This document shows positions 24,158 to 31,778 of a stretch of DNA of 44,706 nucleotides, piece by piece (position 1 is the stretch's first letter; every line of letters starts with the position of its first letter). The stretch comes from Candidatus Cryosericum hinesii (lineage in GTDB: Bacteria > Caldisericota > Caldisericia > Cryosericales > Cryosericaceae). The position numbers were made by a program, and so were the translations under genes. The stretch spans positions 23,803-68,508 of the forward strand of contig NZ_QXIW01000024.1 in the NCBI RefSeq assembly GCF_003570985.1, in the 5' to 3' direction. Under the pieces are notes generated by a model, which was given only the letters and a program-made list of their open reading frames with translations, was not told the DNA's origin and made no database searches.

Positions 24158-27100
24158 ATGTATCTGAAATCCCTTCATATCCAGGGGTTCAAAACCTTTG
24201 AGCAGAGTACGACACTGGAGCTTTCCTATCCGGTCATCGCTATCGTCGGGCCCAATGGTTCGGGCAAGAGCAACCTGGTCGATGCGTTGCGCTGGACACT
24301 GTGTGAGCAGAATCTGAGGACGCTTCGTGCCCGTTCGATGCTGGATCTCATCTTCGCCGGCAGCGCCACACGTCATCCCGTCAACTATGCCGAAGCCGAG
24401 GTCGTGTTCAACAACGAGGGCGACGTGTTCGGCACCGGCACGGACACCGTCACTGTGGCCCGGCGTATCTTCCGTTCCAGAGAATCAGACTTCCTCATCG
24501 AGGGAAACGATGTTCAGCTTCGGGATGTCGAAGAGCTGCTGACGTCGACGGGGCTCGGGTTCCGCCACTACCCGTTCATCGGGCAGGGCGAGATGAGCCG
24601 CATCTTCACGATGAAGCCGGAGGAGCGCAAGGGCCTCTTCGAAGAGGTCGCCGGCATTGCCGAGTACAAACAGCGCAAGAGGGACACGCTGGTCAAGCTG
24701 GAAGAGACGAGGGTGAACATCGCACGTGTCGAGGACCTGCTGGCCGAGCTGAACGGCAACTATGCGCATCTCGGCATACAGGCGGCGGCGGCACGTGAGT
24801 ATGTCGGCTATCAGTCACGCCTGCGCGATCTGGACATGGATATTGCGCATGCGCGGTATCTGTCTGTACGGCGAGAACAGGAACGCGCCACGGCGCGTCT
24901 TGCCGAGGCACAGGAGAAGATGGCGGAGGTCATCACCAGCCTGAACAGCCGGCAGGCAGCGCATGACGATCTCCAGACCGCACAGCGCAAGATCAGTGCA
25001 TCACTCCGTGAGAAGGCATCAGCTCTCAGCGAGGCGCGGGAGGATGCGTACCGGCTCGAGAAGGAACTGGTATCCGTCCGCGAGAAGGCCAAGTATCTTG
25101 TGGCAGAGGAGTCGAGGCTTGTACGTCAGGAGCAGGACTGGGATGCCAGCAGACTCCAGACGACCAAGCTGGCCGGCGAGACGGCATCGTCCATCGATCA
25201 GTTGAGGGGCGAAGAGTCACAGGGGGGCGCGGAGCTGGCCGCAGAGCAGCGCACGTACGACGAAGTGATCCAGAGCGTCGAACAGAGGCGCAAGGGCCTG
25301 GCCCAGACGCAGGCCCAGGTCCTGCAACTCGAGACCGAGGTCCGCCAGCTGTTCAGCCGGTTCAATCCATTACAATTCGAGCTGGACGAGAAGCGCAAGA
25401 CCGTTGAGATTTCCGGACAGGCCACTGACGTCCCTGAAACTGAAACAGCCGCTGAACAAGTGAATGTGGTGCGTGAGCAGGCAGCCGCACTCGAGAAAAC
25501 ACTTGAGGAGTGGCGAGGGCAGTCTGAGAACGTTTCTCGGAACTTGACCACGCTCGAACAGGAGCAGGCTGCGCTGGCAACTGACAGCAAGGACAGAGCG
25601 ATGACTGCCGAGTCCTACCGGAAGTCCCTCAAGAATGCCGCGGCGTTCGTCGCCAGCCTCGAGCGGCAGATACGGAACGGGTCCACGGCACGCCGTGTCC
25701 TCGATGTGGTCGACCTGGGTGAACATGGGCCTCTGCTCTTGCAGTTGCTGCGGGAGGAGCTGGCCACCCTGCTGAGCGATGATCCCTGCGGTGCCCTGGC
25801 GCTAGCTGTCCGTCGTTCTGGACAAGCGACCATGGGGGTCCGGTACGCACCAGAGGGCGATGCAGCTGACCAGAAGGACGTCGTCACATCTTCCGTGGCC
25901 ACTATGGCCCGCAGTCTGGCGGGCGCGCCATCTGTTATCGACGAGTTGCTGCGCCGACTCTTCGTCGTCTCGTCTCTCGAGCAGGGACTGGTGTTCGCCC
26001 GCGAGCATCGCCACGATTTCTACAAGGTGTACTGCGAAGACGGATTTGTCATCGACAGTGCATTTGTGGTGCGGCCGCTGCGCGGGTCCATCGAACGGTC
26101 GTTTGCGGGCAAGGACTCTGCCGAACTTTCCCGGCTCGAGGCAGAGGCTGCCGAAGCCCTGCGGTTAGCTGCTGACCAGGCGCAGGCGGTGACGCTCACG
26201 CGCCACAAGCGAAGTGAACTCCTGAGTGGCATCCAGCAGACTGAGCGCGATCTGAAACAGGCTCAGGCGCGGTTACAGGCGATGGTCGTGGAGGAGGAAC
26301 GCCGCCTCGCGGTCGAGCATGAACGCGCAACCCGTCTGGACGCGGCACGGAGCCGTATCGTGGAACTCGAGAAGGAACTGGCCCCCCTCCGCGAGACTCT
26401 TGCTGAACGCAGAAGTACCCTGGCCAGGGCGCGCGACGCCCAGGACAGCGCGGACAGGGCCAGGCAGAAGGCCGAGACAGACCTGCTGGCAGGCAAGGAC
26501 AAAGTCCAGGCGTTGCAGATCCGGCGAAACTCCGTGTCAGGCCGCATCCAGGCATTGCTGGAGAAGAAACTGGCATATGAAGAGCAGCTTGCGAGCCTTG
26601 CAACCGAGATCAAGGCGTCGCAGGACGGATTGGTGCGGGTGCGTGCCGAACGCGTGGCGCTCGAGCAGCGTATCAGTTTGCTGGACACCCAGTTCAGGGA
26701 GAAGTCGAACGGATTGGCGGTGTTCCAGGCCGGCATCGACCAGCTGGAACTCGACAAGCGTCACAAGGACGAACAGAGTGCGACCCTGGCGGCGGAGATG
26801 GAAGGGGTCAAGGCGAGTCGTACACGCCTCGAGGGCCGTGTACGCGAGCTGGAGGTCCTGCTGGCGGAAGGGAAGGGCAAGCTGGAGCAATTCACGGCGC
26901 GCGATGACTTCGCACAACTGACGGAAAGAACTGAACCAGAGGCAAACCTCGAACAGATGCAGAGCGAGATGGACCAGGTGCGCCGCAACATGACGAACCT
27001 GGAGCCCGTGAACATGGCTAGTATCAAGGAAAGCGAAGAGCTTGCGGAACGCGTTGCGCATCTCAAAGCGCAGGATGATGATCTCTCTCAGTCGAGAACG

Positions 27101-27610
27101 AAGCTGCTCGCGCTGATCGATGACCTCGATCGGCGTGCGTCGACATTGTTCGAAGAGACGTTTGTCGTCATCGAGAAGGCGTTCCAGGAGAACTTCGTCA
27201 AGATGTTCGATGGCGGCGAGGCAAGACTGGTGCGCCAGGAGAACGGTGAACTCACAGGGATCGACATCGACGTCGTGCTTCCGGGCAAACGGCGGCAACC
27301 TCTTGAACTGCTCTCCGGTGGCGAGAAAGTCCTGACGGCTGCGGCTCTGCAGTTTGCTCTCTTCAAGGCGCGCCCCAGCCTCTTCTACCTTCTTGATGAG
27401 GTGGACAATTCGCTCGACGAAAACAACGTTCATCGTTTTGCGCGGTTGCTTCGGGAGCAGGAGGGTTCACAGTTCCTGGTCGTGACCCACAACCGTGAGA
27501 CCATGCTGGCAGCGGATGTCCTCTACGGTGTGACGATGCAGGAGACAGGCGTGTCCAAGGTCGTCTCGCTTCGGCTCGACAGCGACGAGGAGCTTGCTCG
27601 CCAGTCCTGA
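24158..27610 (+). CDS. smc: Chromosome segregation protein SMC
   Basis: 1150 residues from ATG 24158, where the family start 'MYLKSLHIQGFKTF' begins; the frame is open back to 23996 without family sequence. SMC is the ATPase of the bacterial condensin and organises and segregates the chromosome. Visible: Walker A 'GPNGSGKSN' (31-39), a long coiled coil, a hinge region at about 510-680, a second coiled coil, the ABC signature 'LSGGEK' (from 1052) and Walker B 'FYLLDEVDNSLDENN' (D1080, E1081). The length is typical. No scpA or scpB is nearby. The stop is 13 bases before the DUF503 start. Confidence 0.96.
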   Translation: MYLKSLHIQGFKTFEQSTTLELSYPVIAIVGPNGSGKSNLVDALRWTLCEQNLRTLRARSMLDLIFAGSATRHPVNYAEAEVVFNNEGDVFGTGTDTVTVARRIFRSRESDFLIEGNDVQLRDVEELLTSTGLGFRHYPFIGQGEMSRIFTMKPEERKGLFEEVAGIAEYKQRKRDTLVKLEETRVNIARVEDLLAELNGNYAHLGIQAAAAREYVGYQSRLRDLDMDIAHARYLSVRREQERATARLAEAQEKMAEVITSLNSRQAAHDDLQTAQRKISASLREKASALSEAREDAYRLEKELVSVREKAKYLVAEESRLVRQEQDWDASRLQTTKLAGETASSIDQLRGEESQGGAELAAEQRTYDEVIQSVEQRRKGLAQTQAQVLQLETEVRQLFSRFNPLQFELDEKRKTVEISGQATDVPETETAAEQVNVVREQAAALEKTLEEWRGQSENVSRNLTTLEQEQAALATDSKDRAMTAESYRKSLKNAAAFVASLERQIRNGSTARRVLDVVDLGEHGPLLLQLLREELATLLSDDPCGALALAVRRSGQATMGVRYAPEGDAADQKDVVTSSVATMARSLAGAPSVIDELLRRLFVVSSLEQGLVFAREHRHDFYKVYCEDGFVIDSAFVVRPLRGSIERSFAGKDSAELSRLEAEAAEALRLAADQAQAVTLTRHKRSELLSGIQQTERDLKQAQARLQAMVVEEERRLAVEHERATRLDAARSRIVELEKELAPLRETLAERRSTLARARDAQDSADRARQKAETDLLAGKDKVQALQIRRNSVSGRIQALLEKKLAYEEQLASLATEIKASQDGLVRVRAERVALEQRISLLDTQFREKSNGLAVFQAGIDQLELDKRHKDEQSATLAAEMEGVKASRTRLEGRVRELEVLLAEGKGKLEQFTARDDFAQLTERTEPEANLEQMQSEMDQVRRNMTNLEPVNMASIKESEELAERVAHLKAQDDDLSQSRTKLLALIDDLDRRASTLFEETFVVIEKAFQENFVKMFDGGEARLVRQENGELTGIDIDVVLPGKRRQPLELLSGGEKVLTAAALQFALFKARPSLFYLLDEVDNSLDENNVHRFARLLREQEGSQFLVVTHNRETMLAADVLYGVTMQETGVSKVVSLRLDSDEELARQS

Positions 27611-27623
27611 CGAATTACCTCCA

Positions 27624-27905
27624 TTGACCATAGGGCTACTGGTGCTGACTCTGATGGTGCCGGGGAGTCGCAGCCTGAAAGACAAGCGGTCCGTTCTCCT
27701 GCCCCTGTTCAGTCGTATCCGACGAAGTTTCAACGTCTCCATCGGCGAGGTTGGAGACAGAGACAAGCGCGACCAGGCAGTCGTCGCAATCGTCGGCGTG
27801 AACAGCGACAAGGCGCAGTGCAACACGACGCTGCTGGCAATCGAGCACGAGGTCGAGGCCGCGGAAGACTTGATCCTGAGCGACTTCAGTGTGCAGTTCC
27901 TGTAG
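27624..27905 (+). CDS. DUF503 family protein (YlxP-like)
   Basis: 93 residues from TTG 27624. The match to DUF503 is clear: 'VPGSRSLKDKRSVLLPL', then 'FNVSIGEVGDRDKRDQA' and 'VAIVGVNSD'. The family is small, cytoplasmic and of unproven biochemical role; members often lie near infB, rbfA and truB, which is not the case here. A TTG at 27594 in the same frame would overlap the smc end. I chose 27624 because the family begins about there, although no clear ribosome-binding site precedes it, suggesting coupling to smc. Confidence 0.8.
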   Translation: MTIGLLVLTLMVPGSRSLKDKRSVLLPLFSRIRRSFNVSIGEVGDRDKRDQAVVAIVGVNSDKAQCNTTLLAIEHEVEAAEDLILSDFSVQFL

Positions 27906-27938
27906 AATCTTGTACCCGGTAGGCGTCGTCGCGCGGTT

Positions 27939-28200
27939 ATTCACCAGACGAGCAACGCGCGCCTGCCGACCACCCTGTTCAGGACCGGCAGTCGTGGCAG
28001 TATCAGCGCCAGCGTCGTGGACCCTGCCGACATCGTCCGCGAGGCCCGCGTCCACCACGCCAGCCGTGTCGTCCTCGTCCACAACCATCCCAGCGGAGAG
28101 GGGTTAGGAGGTGTCTCTGTTCTGGATCGTATCATCGTGAGCGGTGACTGCGATCGGATGACGTATGCGTCCGGACCATGGAAAGGCTCGTCAGGCGCGA
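27939..28200 (+). pseudogene. radC fragment (JAB/MPN+ domain), internally deleted
   Basis: A frame running through 27939-28200 reads as RadC (DUF2466) without its N terminus: 'TTLFRTGSRGSISASVV', 'DPADIVREARVHHAS', then the metal motif 'VVLVHNHPSG'. RadC normally continues for about 25 residues containing the zinc-ligand Asp before its 'VLDHIIVG' strand. Here, after 'GEGLGG', the sequence jumps straight to 'VSVLDRIIVSG', so that segment is deleted. It has no start region and no intact helix-hairpin-helix part. I read it as a decayed gene. A second, different radC remnant lies at 31590-31733. Confidence 0.7.
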
Positions 28201-28250
28201 CCCCAAGAGTGGGGGGCACCGAGCTACGAATCGCATCGTTCAGGCACTGA

Positions 28251-28268
28251 GACTCGTCCGGACGAGTC
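28251..28268. repeat. Perfect 18-base palindrome
   Basis: GACTCGTCCGGACGAGTC is fully self-complementary with no loop. A protein-binding or recombination site is possible, but nothing else supports a role. Confidence 0.5.
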
Positions 28269-28625
28269 CCGTCCGTCGGCCTGGAAAGGTGCGGATAAGA
28301 AGACGTGCGAGGAATTGCTGCTCGCTCGAAAAGAAAGGATATACCGGCAAGACTACAGGAGAATCGCAGAAGACTGCCTCACTAGCCAGAGAACGCTCTT
28401 TGTCTTCGCTCCATAAAGGCGTTGGAGTGCCTCGGGCAACAACCAACAGATCCACACTCAACTGGATATGGTGAACACCGCGGCGAGGCAGTTTGCTGTC
28501 ATCCTTGTCTAGAAGATCTCCGCCTTGCACAGACGTCGGCTCGGCCAACGTGGAGGAGCGTACGACTTGGTACGACGCAGTTAGAAGATAAGCCAAGGAA
28601 TCTTGTTACACTTTTGTGACATGCC

Positions 28626-28653
28626 TTGACATTTTGTAAGGACATGGTACACC
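28626..28653 (+). promoter_or_regulatory. Possible promoter of the regulator fragment
   Basis: TTGACA (28626-28631), a 16-base spacer, then TACACC (28648-28653), a poor -10, followed by AGGAGAGG and ATG 28679. TTTTGTgACATG and TTTTGTaaggACATGG repeat just upstream and across it and could be operator half-sites. Confidence 0.35.
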
Positions 28654-28678
28654 TCTACTTGGAACCCAGGAGAGGCCC

Positions 28679-29122
28679 ATGAAAGATCAGAGGAATGACA
28701 TGGAAGTGCAGGAACCTAGGAAGTTCAGCAAGAAGGATAGGGCGATACTTCTAGCGTTGGAGCCAGTCGTAGATGGAGTAGCTACGATGTTTGGCGGCGG
28801 ATGCGAAGTGGTACTGCACTCTCTGGAGGATTTGGAGCACTCTCTGGTGAAGATTGCAAATGGCCACGTAACTGGGAAAAAAGAAGGTGCTTCCTTAACA
28901 GATCATGCCGTTGAAATGCTCAAAAACGCAAGTTCGAGCAAGAATGGCCGGATCGAGACTTACTACACCAAAACAAGCGACGGGACCTTGATGAGGTCTG
29001 TTATTGTTCTCATCAGAAATGAAGAAGGGAAACGCTCTCCAAAATACATTCGCCTCAACGGCTGGCATGATTTGCGATGGAGCCAAGACAAGCTGTGCGT
29101 TGAAAGCAGCAATGGGAACTAG
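28679..29122 (+). pseudogene. YheO-type PAS regulator, truncated and joined to foreign sequence
   Basis: The open frame encodes 147 residues. Residues 1-118 resemble the YheO/PAS-like ligand domain of DauR/YheO regulators: 'GGGCEVVLHSLEDLEHSLVK', 'IANGHVTGKKEG', 'YYTKTSDGTLMRSVIVLIRN'. After 'NEEGK' (about base 29030) the family sequence stops; the remaining 29 residues are an out-of-frame reading of an L-cysteine desulfidase gene. The HTH domain that follows in intact members is absent, so DNA binding is lost. The start has AGGAGAGG upstream and a partial promoter. Base composition looks less GC-rich than the flanks, which suggests acquisition. Confidence 0.65.
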
Positions 29123-29312
29123 CACGGCCATAAGCAATGCGCTACTCGCGCTGGACGGTGTTGTTGTGCCTGGCGCAGACGGAATTGTTTCAGGAAGCAT
29201 AAAAGGCACTATCGGAAATCTTGGTTACCTAGTGACAAATGGCATGGGGGCCGTTGACAAAAGCCTGATTGATATTTTGTCAGGAAGATCTATTTCTGTT
29301 CCACTTACGTAA
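29031..29312 (+). pseudogene. 3' fragment of an L-cysteine desulfidase (UPF0597/CyuA) gene
   Basis: In the frame ending TAA at 29310-29312 the residues match the C-terminal end of the UPF0597 / L-cysteine desulfidase family: 'NTFASTAGMICDGAKTSCAL', then 'ALLALDGVVVPGADGIV', 'TIGNLGYLVTNGM' and 'DKSLIDILSG'. The family is normally several times longer and bears its other Fe-S/catalytic cysteines upstream; that part is missing. The fragment starts exactly where the YheO-type domain stops, in a different frame, so a deletion has fused the two genes. An ATG at 29004 lies in the regulator part and is not a real start. Confidence 0.65.
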
Positions 29313-29417
29313 CAAGGGAAAGCCTGCAAGAATCGATCTGACAGAAGCATCGTTACAAGCAATAGGGTGCGGGAAAGACGTATCATTCCGCTGTCTAGCA
29401 GAAATGGAGGTGTCAGC

Positions 29418-29867
29418 ATGCCAAAGTCAACATTCAAGGTTGTTTCGCGCAAGCTCCCCGGGGGTTTCGCCGTTGAAAGCGAGTCCCGTGGTTTCAAGAT
29501 AATCATGGACGAACCACCACAGTTTCGCGGAACCGACACAGGCATGAATCCGGTCGAGGCTCTGTTGGCCGCTCTTGGTTCTTGTCAGTGCATGACGGCT
29601 GCAGAGTTTGCCAAATCTCAGGATATCGACCTCAAGGAGTTCTGGGTCGAACTCGAAGGAGATATTGGCATTGATGGGTGTCGCAGGGGCGATCCGAATG
29701 TGCGTCCCGGCTATCAGGAAGTCCGGTTTACTATGCACATCAAGACAGATGCACCGCAGGACAAGGTCGAAGCATTTCAGCAGTTCATTGAGAATCACTG
29801 CTCGGTCGGGGACTCGCTTGCAAAGGGTGTCAGCATGATGCCGACAACCATCGTTATCGAGAAGTAG
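29418..29867 (+). CDS. OsmC family protein
   Basis: 149 residues from ATG 29418, with GGAGG at 29406-29410. OsmC/Ohr proteins are small thiol peroxidases acting on organic hydroperoxides through two cysteines. Both expected positions are present: C56 in 'ALGSCQCMTA' and C128 in 'ENHCSVGDSL'. 'GTDTGMNPVEALLAALGSC' is the family's central signature. It is closer to the YhfA/general OsmC group than to Ohr. It seems intact and sits among decayed genes, between the cyuA fragment and the DUF3798 lipoprotein; a link to sulfur or oxidative stress is only suggested by the cysteine desulfidase remnant. Confidence 0.85.
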   Translation: MPKSTFKVVSRKLPGGFAVESESRGFKIIMDEPPQFRGTDTGMNPVEALLAALGSCQCMTAAEFAKSQDIDLKEFWVELEGDIGIDGCRRGDPNVRPGYQEVRFTMHIKTDAPQDKVEAFQQFIENHCSVGDSLAKGVSMMPTTIVIEK

Positions 29868-29950
29868 TCGCTGGAGGAAATGGGAAGCTGTCGGCCGCCA
29901 GACCGGGAAGGTTGTACCACGTTCTTCTGGTGAGTTGTTGTTATTTCGAT

Positions 29951-29984
29951 AGCCGAAAAAACGGCTAATCTCTGTGGGGAGGAA
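29951..29984 (+). promoter_or_regulatory. Small hairpin and ribosome-binding site ahead of the DUF3798 gene
   Basis: AGCCG-AAAAAA-CGGCT (29951-29966) forms a short hairpin, followed by GGGGAGGAAG (29977-29986 region) ahead of GTG 29990. It may stabilise the mRNA or tune translation. I could not match it to a riboswitch family. Confidence 0.4.
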
Positions 29985-29989
29985 GAAGA

Positions 29990-31210
29990 GTGAAAAAGCT
30001 GCTAACAGTACTGCTTTCGTTCATGCTTGTCGCAGTTGTATTCGCAGGTTGCAAGAAGGCCACAACGCCAACAGGCGATGGTACTACTGGGGCCAAGTAT
30101 CACATCGGTATCGTTACAGGCACCGTTTCTCAGGGTGAAGACGGCCTTCGCGGCGGTGATGCACTTGCAAAGGAATACGGAACCGTTGCCAATGGTGGCA
30201 TAATCCAGGCGATTACGTATCCAGACAACTTCTCCTCTGAACAGGAGACAGTCATTGCCGATATCGTCGGTCTTGCCGACGATCCACTCATGAAGGCCAT
30301 CGTCGTCAACCAGGCCGTTCCCGGCACAACCGAGGCATTCAAGGAGATCCGCGCGAAGCGTTCTGACATCCTGCTCTTCGCCGGTTCACCACAGGAGGAC
30401 CCCAACGTCATCGACGCAGCTGCCGACGTTGTCACTGAGGCCAACAGTCTGGCTCGTGGCTACCTCATGATCTGGTCAGCCAAGCAGTTAGGCGCCAAGA
30501 ACTTTGTCCACATTTCATTCGCCCGTCACATGAGCATTGAGCTTCTGAGTCGCCGCTGGGCCATCATGCAGCAGGCAGGCATTGACTTGGGCGTCAAGAC
30601 GTACTTCGAGACCGCCCCCGATCCTACCAGCGATGTTGGTGTGGCCGGCGCCCAACAGTTCATCCTCGAGCACGTTCCGACCTGGGTCCAGAAGTATGGC
30701 AAGGACACGGCATTCTTCTGCACCAATGACGCAGAAACCGAACCGCTACTGAAGCAGATCATGAAGTATGGCGGCATGCTCATCGAAACTGACTCGCCTA
30801 CAAATGGCTATCCCGGTGCCTTTGGCATTGACCTCACGGCTCAGCAGGGTGATTGGCCTGCCATCCTCAAGAAGGTGGAGTCCACCATCGTGGCCGACGG
30901 CGGGACTGGGCGTTTTGCCTCATGGGCATGGTCTCTCGACTACACAACCACGGCAGGTCTTGGCGAATATGCCAAGCGCTGCATCGACGGTACAGCCAAG
31001 GTTGCGAACATGCAGGATATGCTCTCTGCATTTGAGAAGTATACTCCTGGTGCAGCATGGAACGCTTCCGACTACACGGATCTGAACACTAGCAAGACAG
31101 ATACCAACCATTTCCTCATCTATCAGGACACGTATGTGTTCGGCAAGGGGTATCTGGGCACCACCAAGCAGGTAGTTCCGACGAAGTACTTGACGTACAA
31201 GGCAAAGTAG
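29990..31210 (+). CDS. DUF3798 lipoprotein (periplasmic binding protein-like)
   Basis: 406 residues from GTG 29990 with GGGGAGGAAG upstream. The N terminus is a lipoprotein signal: basic start, hydrophobic core and lipobox VFAG|C with C21 as the lipidated residue, then a Thr/Gly linker. The mature part matches DUF3798: 'YHIGIVTGTVSQGEDGLRGG', 'AIVVNQAVPGTTEAFKEIRA', 'LLFAGSPQEDPNVI', 'FCTNDAETEPLLKQIMKYGG'. This fold resembles substrate-binding proteins of the BMP/sugar type. No permease or ATPase gene is adjacent, so the partner transporter, if any, lies elsewhere. The gene looks intact and is followed by a good terminator. Confidence 0.85.
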   Translation: MKKLLTVLLSFMLVAVVFAGCKKATTPTGDGTTGAKYHIGIVTGTVSQGEDGLRGGDALAKEYGTVANGGIIQAITYPDNFSSEQETVIADIVGLADDPLMKAIVVNQAVPGTTEAFKEIRAKRSDILLFAGSPQEDPNVIDAAADVVTEANSLARGYLMIWSAKQLGAKNFVHISFARHMSIELLSRRWAIMQQAGIDLGVKTYFETAPDPTSDVGVAGAQQFILEHVPTWVQKYGKDTAFFCTNDAETEPLLKQIMKYGGMLIETDSPTNGYPGAFGIDLTAQQGDWPAILKKVESTIVADGGTGRFASWAWSLDYTTTAGLGEYAKRCIDGTAKVANMQDMLSAFEKYTPGAAWNASDYTDLNTSKTDTNHFLIYQDTYVFGKGYLGTTKQVVPTKYLTYKAK

Positions 31211-31223
31211 AACTCTGCAGTCA

Positions 31224-31249
31224 AACGCTGGGGCGCAGGCCCCAGCGTT
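31224..31249 (+). terminator. Rho-independent terminator after the DUF3798 gene
   Basis: Stem AACGCTGGGGC / GCCCCAGCGTT with a GCAG loop, followed by GTCTCTT. Confidence 0.8.
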
Positions 31250-31586
31250 GTCTCTTCATATGGGTACGACTTCATGGCGCATGACAACGGCCAATAGCAC
31301 TGCGGAAATGCTGTGCTGCAGAAAAGGCCAAACACGCTACATAACCAATGGTTCCGAGTACCCCTCCCTTCTGAGCCTTTCAGCGACTCCCCTCTCGTCT
31401 CATGAATCGGAAGTGATCGATTTCTTGACTGGTGGCAACAGTTCCTGACAGCGCATTTCTCAAACAGGTACCTCTCTTCTCCCCTCTTCCTCAAAAGGGA
31501 AGAGGGGGTTCTTATATCACGCGCCGGGTCCGGTGGTTCCTTCAGTCGTAGTATCAATGCTGCCTTCGGAATCTCACTCCAGATAA
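31250..31586. other. Gene-free stretch with one further hairpin
   Basis: No frame here shows a recognisable domain. A 66-codon plus-strand frame (31248-31448) has no family resemblance or ribosome-binding site. The stretch contains the hairpin at 31481-31507. Confidence 0.5.
31481..31507 (+). terminator. Hairpin with pyrimidine/purine arms, possible terminator
   Basis: CCCCTCTTCC (31481-31490) pairs with GGAAGAGGGG (31498-31507) around a 7-base loop, followed by GGTTCTT. The T run is weak. Confidence 0.5.
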
Positions 31587-31589
31587 GAG

Positions 31590-31733
31590 TGCGACCCTTC
31601 CAAAGAGGACATCGACACGACCAACAAGATCACGCAGGCCCTCAAGTATGTTGGCGTGCGCGTCCTGGACCACATCATCGTGGGCCGTGTCCGTCAGGAC
31701 GAGTTCAGCTTCGCCCGGGCGGGGAGGGTACAA
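31590..31733 (+). pseudogene. radC fragment, C-terminal end only
   Basis: The frame reads 'DPSKEDIDTTNKITQALKY' followed by 'VGVRVLDHIIVG', then 'QDEFSFARAG'. This is the C-terminal third of RadC, beginning exactly after the place where HNHPSG should stand. There is an in-frame stop at 31584 and no upstream RadC sequence, so it is a remnant. It contains the segment missing from the fragment at 27939-28200, but both pieces also have their own copy of the 'VLDxIIV' strand, so they are not simply two halves of one gene. Confidence 0.75.
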
Positions 31734-31768
31734 AAAACCACCCCGGCCAAGTGTGTCTTGTGGCTCCC
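31732..31768 (-). terminator. Possible terminator after gatB
   Basis: On the minus strand, an imperfect GC-rich hairpin (CAAG/CTTG stem extended by GC pairs) is followed by GGGGTGGTTTTTTG, the six T's at 31732-31737. The stem is weak but the T run is good. Confidence 0.4.
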
Positions 31769-31778
31769 CGCAGTCGTC

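Larger units (their letters stand above)
28201..28678. other. Non-coding or decayed stretch, no recognisable gene
   Basis: Short open frames occur on both strands, but none shows a known domain, a good start site or consistent codon use. The stretch contains the 18-base palindrome at 28251-28268. Near its end, GTTACACTTTTGTGAC (imperfect dyad) and a TTGACA precede the regulator fragment. It is probably debris of earlier genes. Confidence 0.5.

Noticed and set aside
28240-28596. 118-codon minus-strand frame in the island
   Set aside because: No recognisable domain, no ribosome-binding site, and it overlaps sequence that looks like gene debris.
29868-29989. Cobalamin-type or other riboswitch ahead of the DUF3798 gene
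   Set aside because: Only a short hairpin is clear; the conserved boxes of known riboswitches are not present.
27939-31733. A single radC gene split cleanly by an insertion
   Set aside because: The pieces would join at HNHPSG|DPSKED, but both carry their own version of the VLDxIIV strand, so a simple insertion does not explain them.
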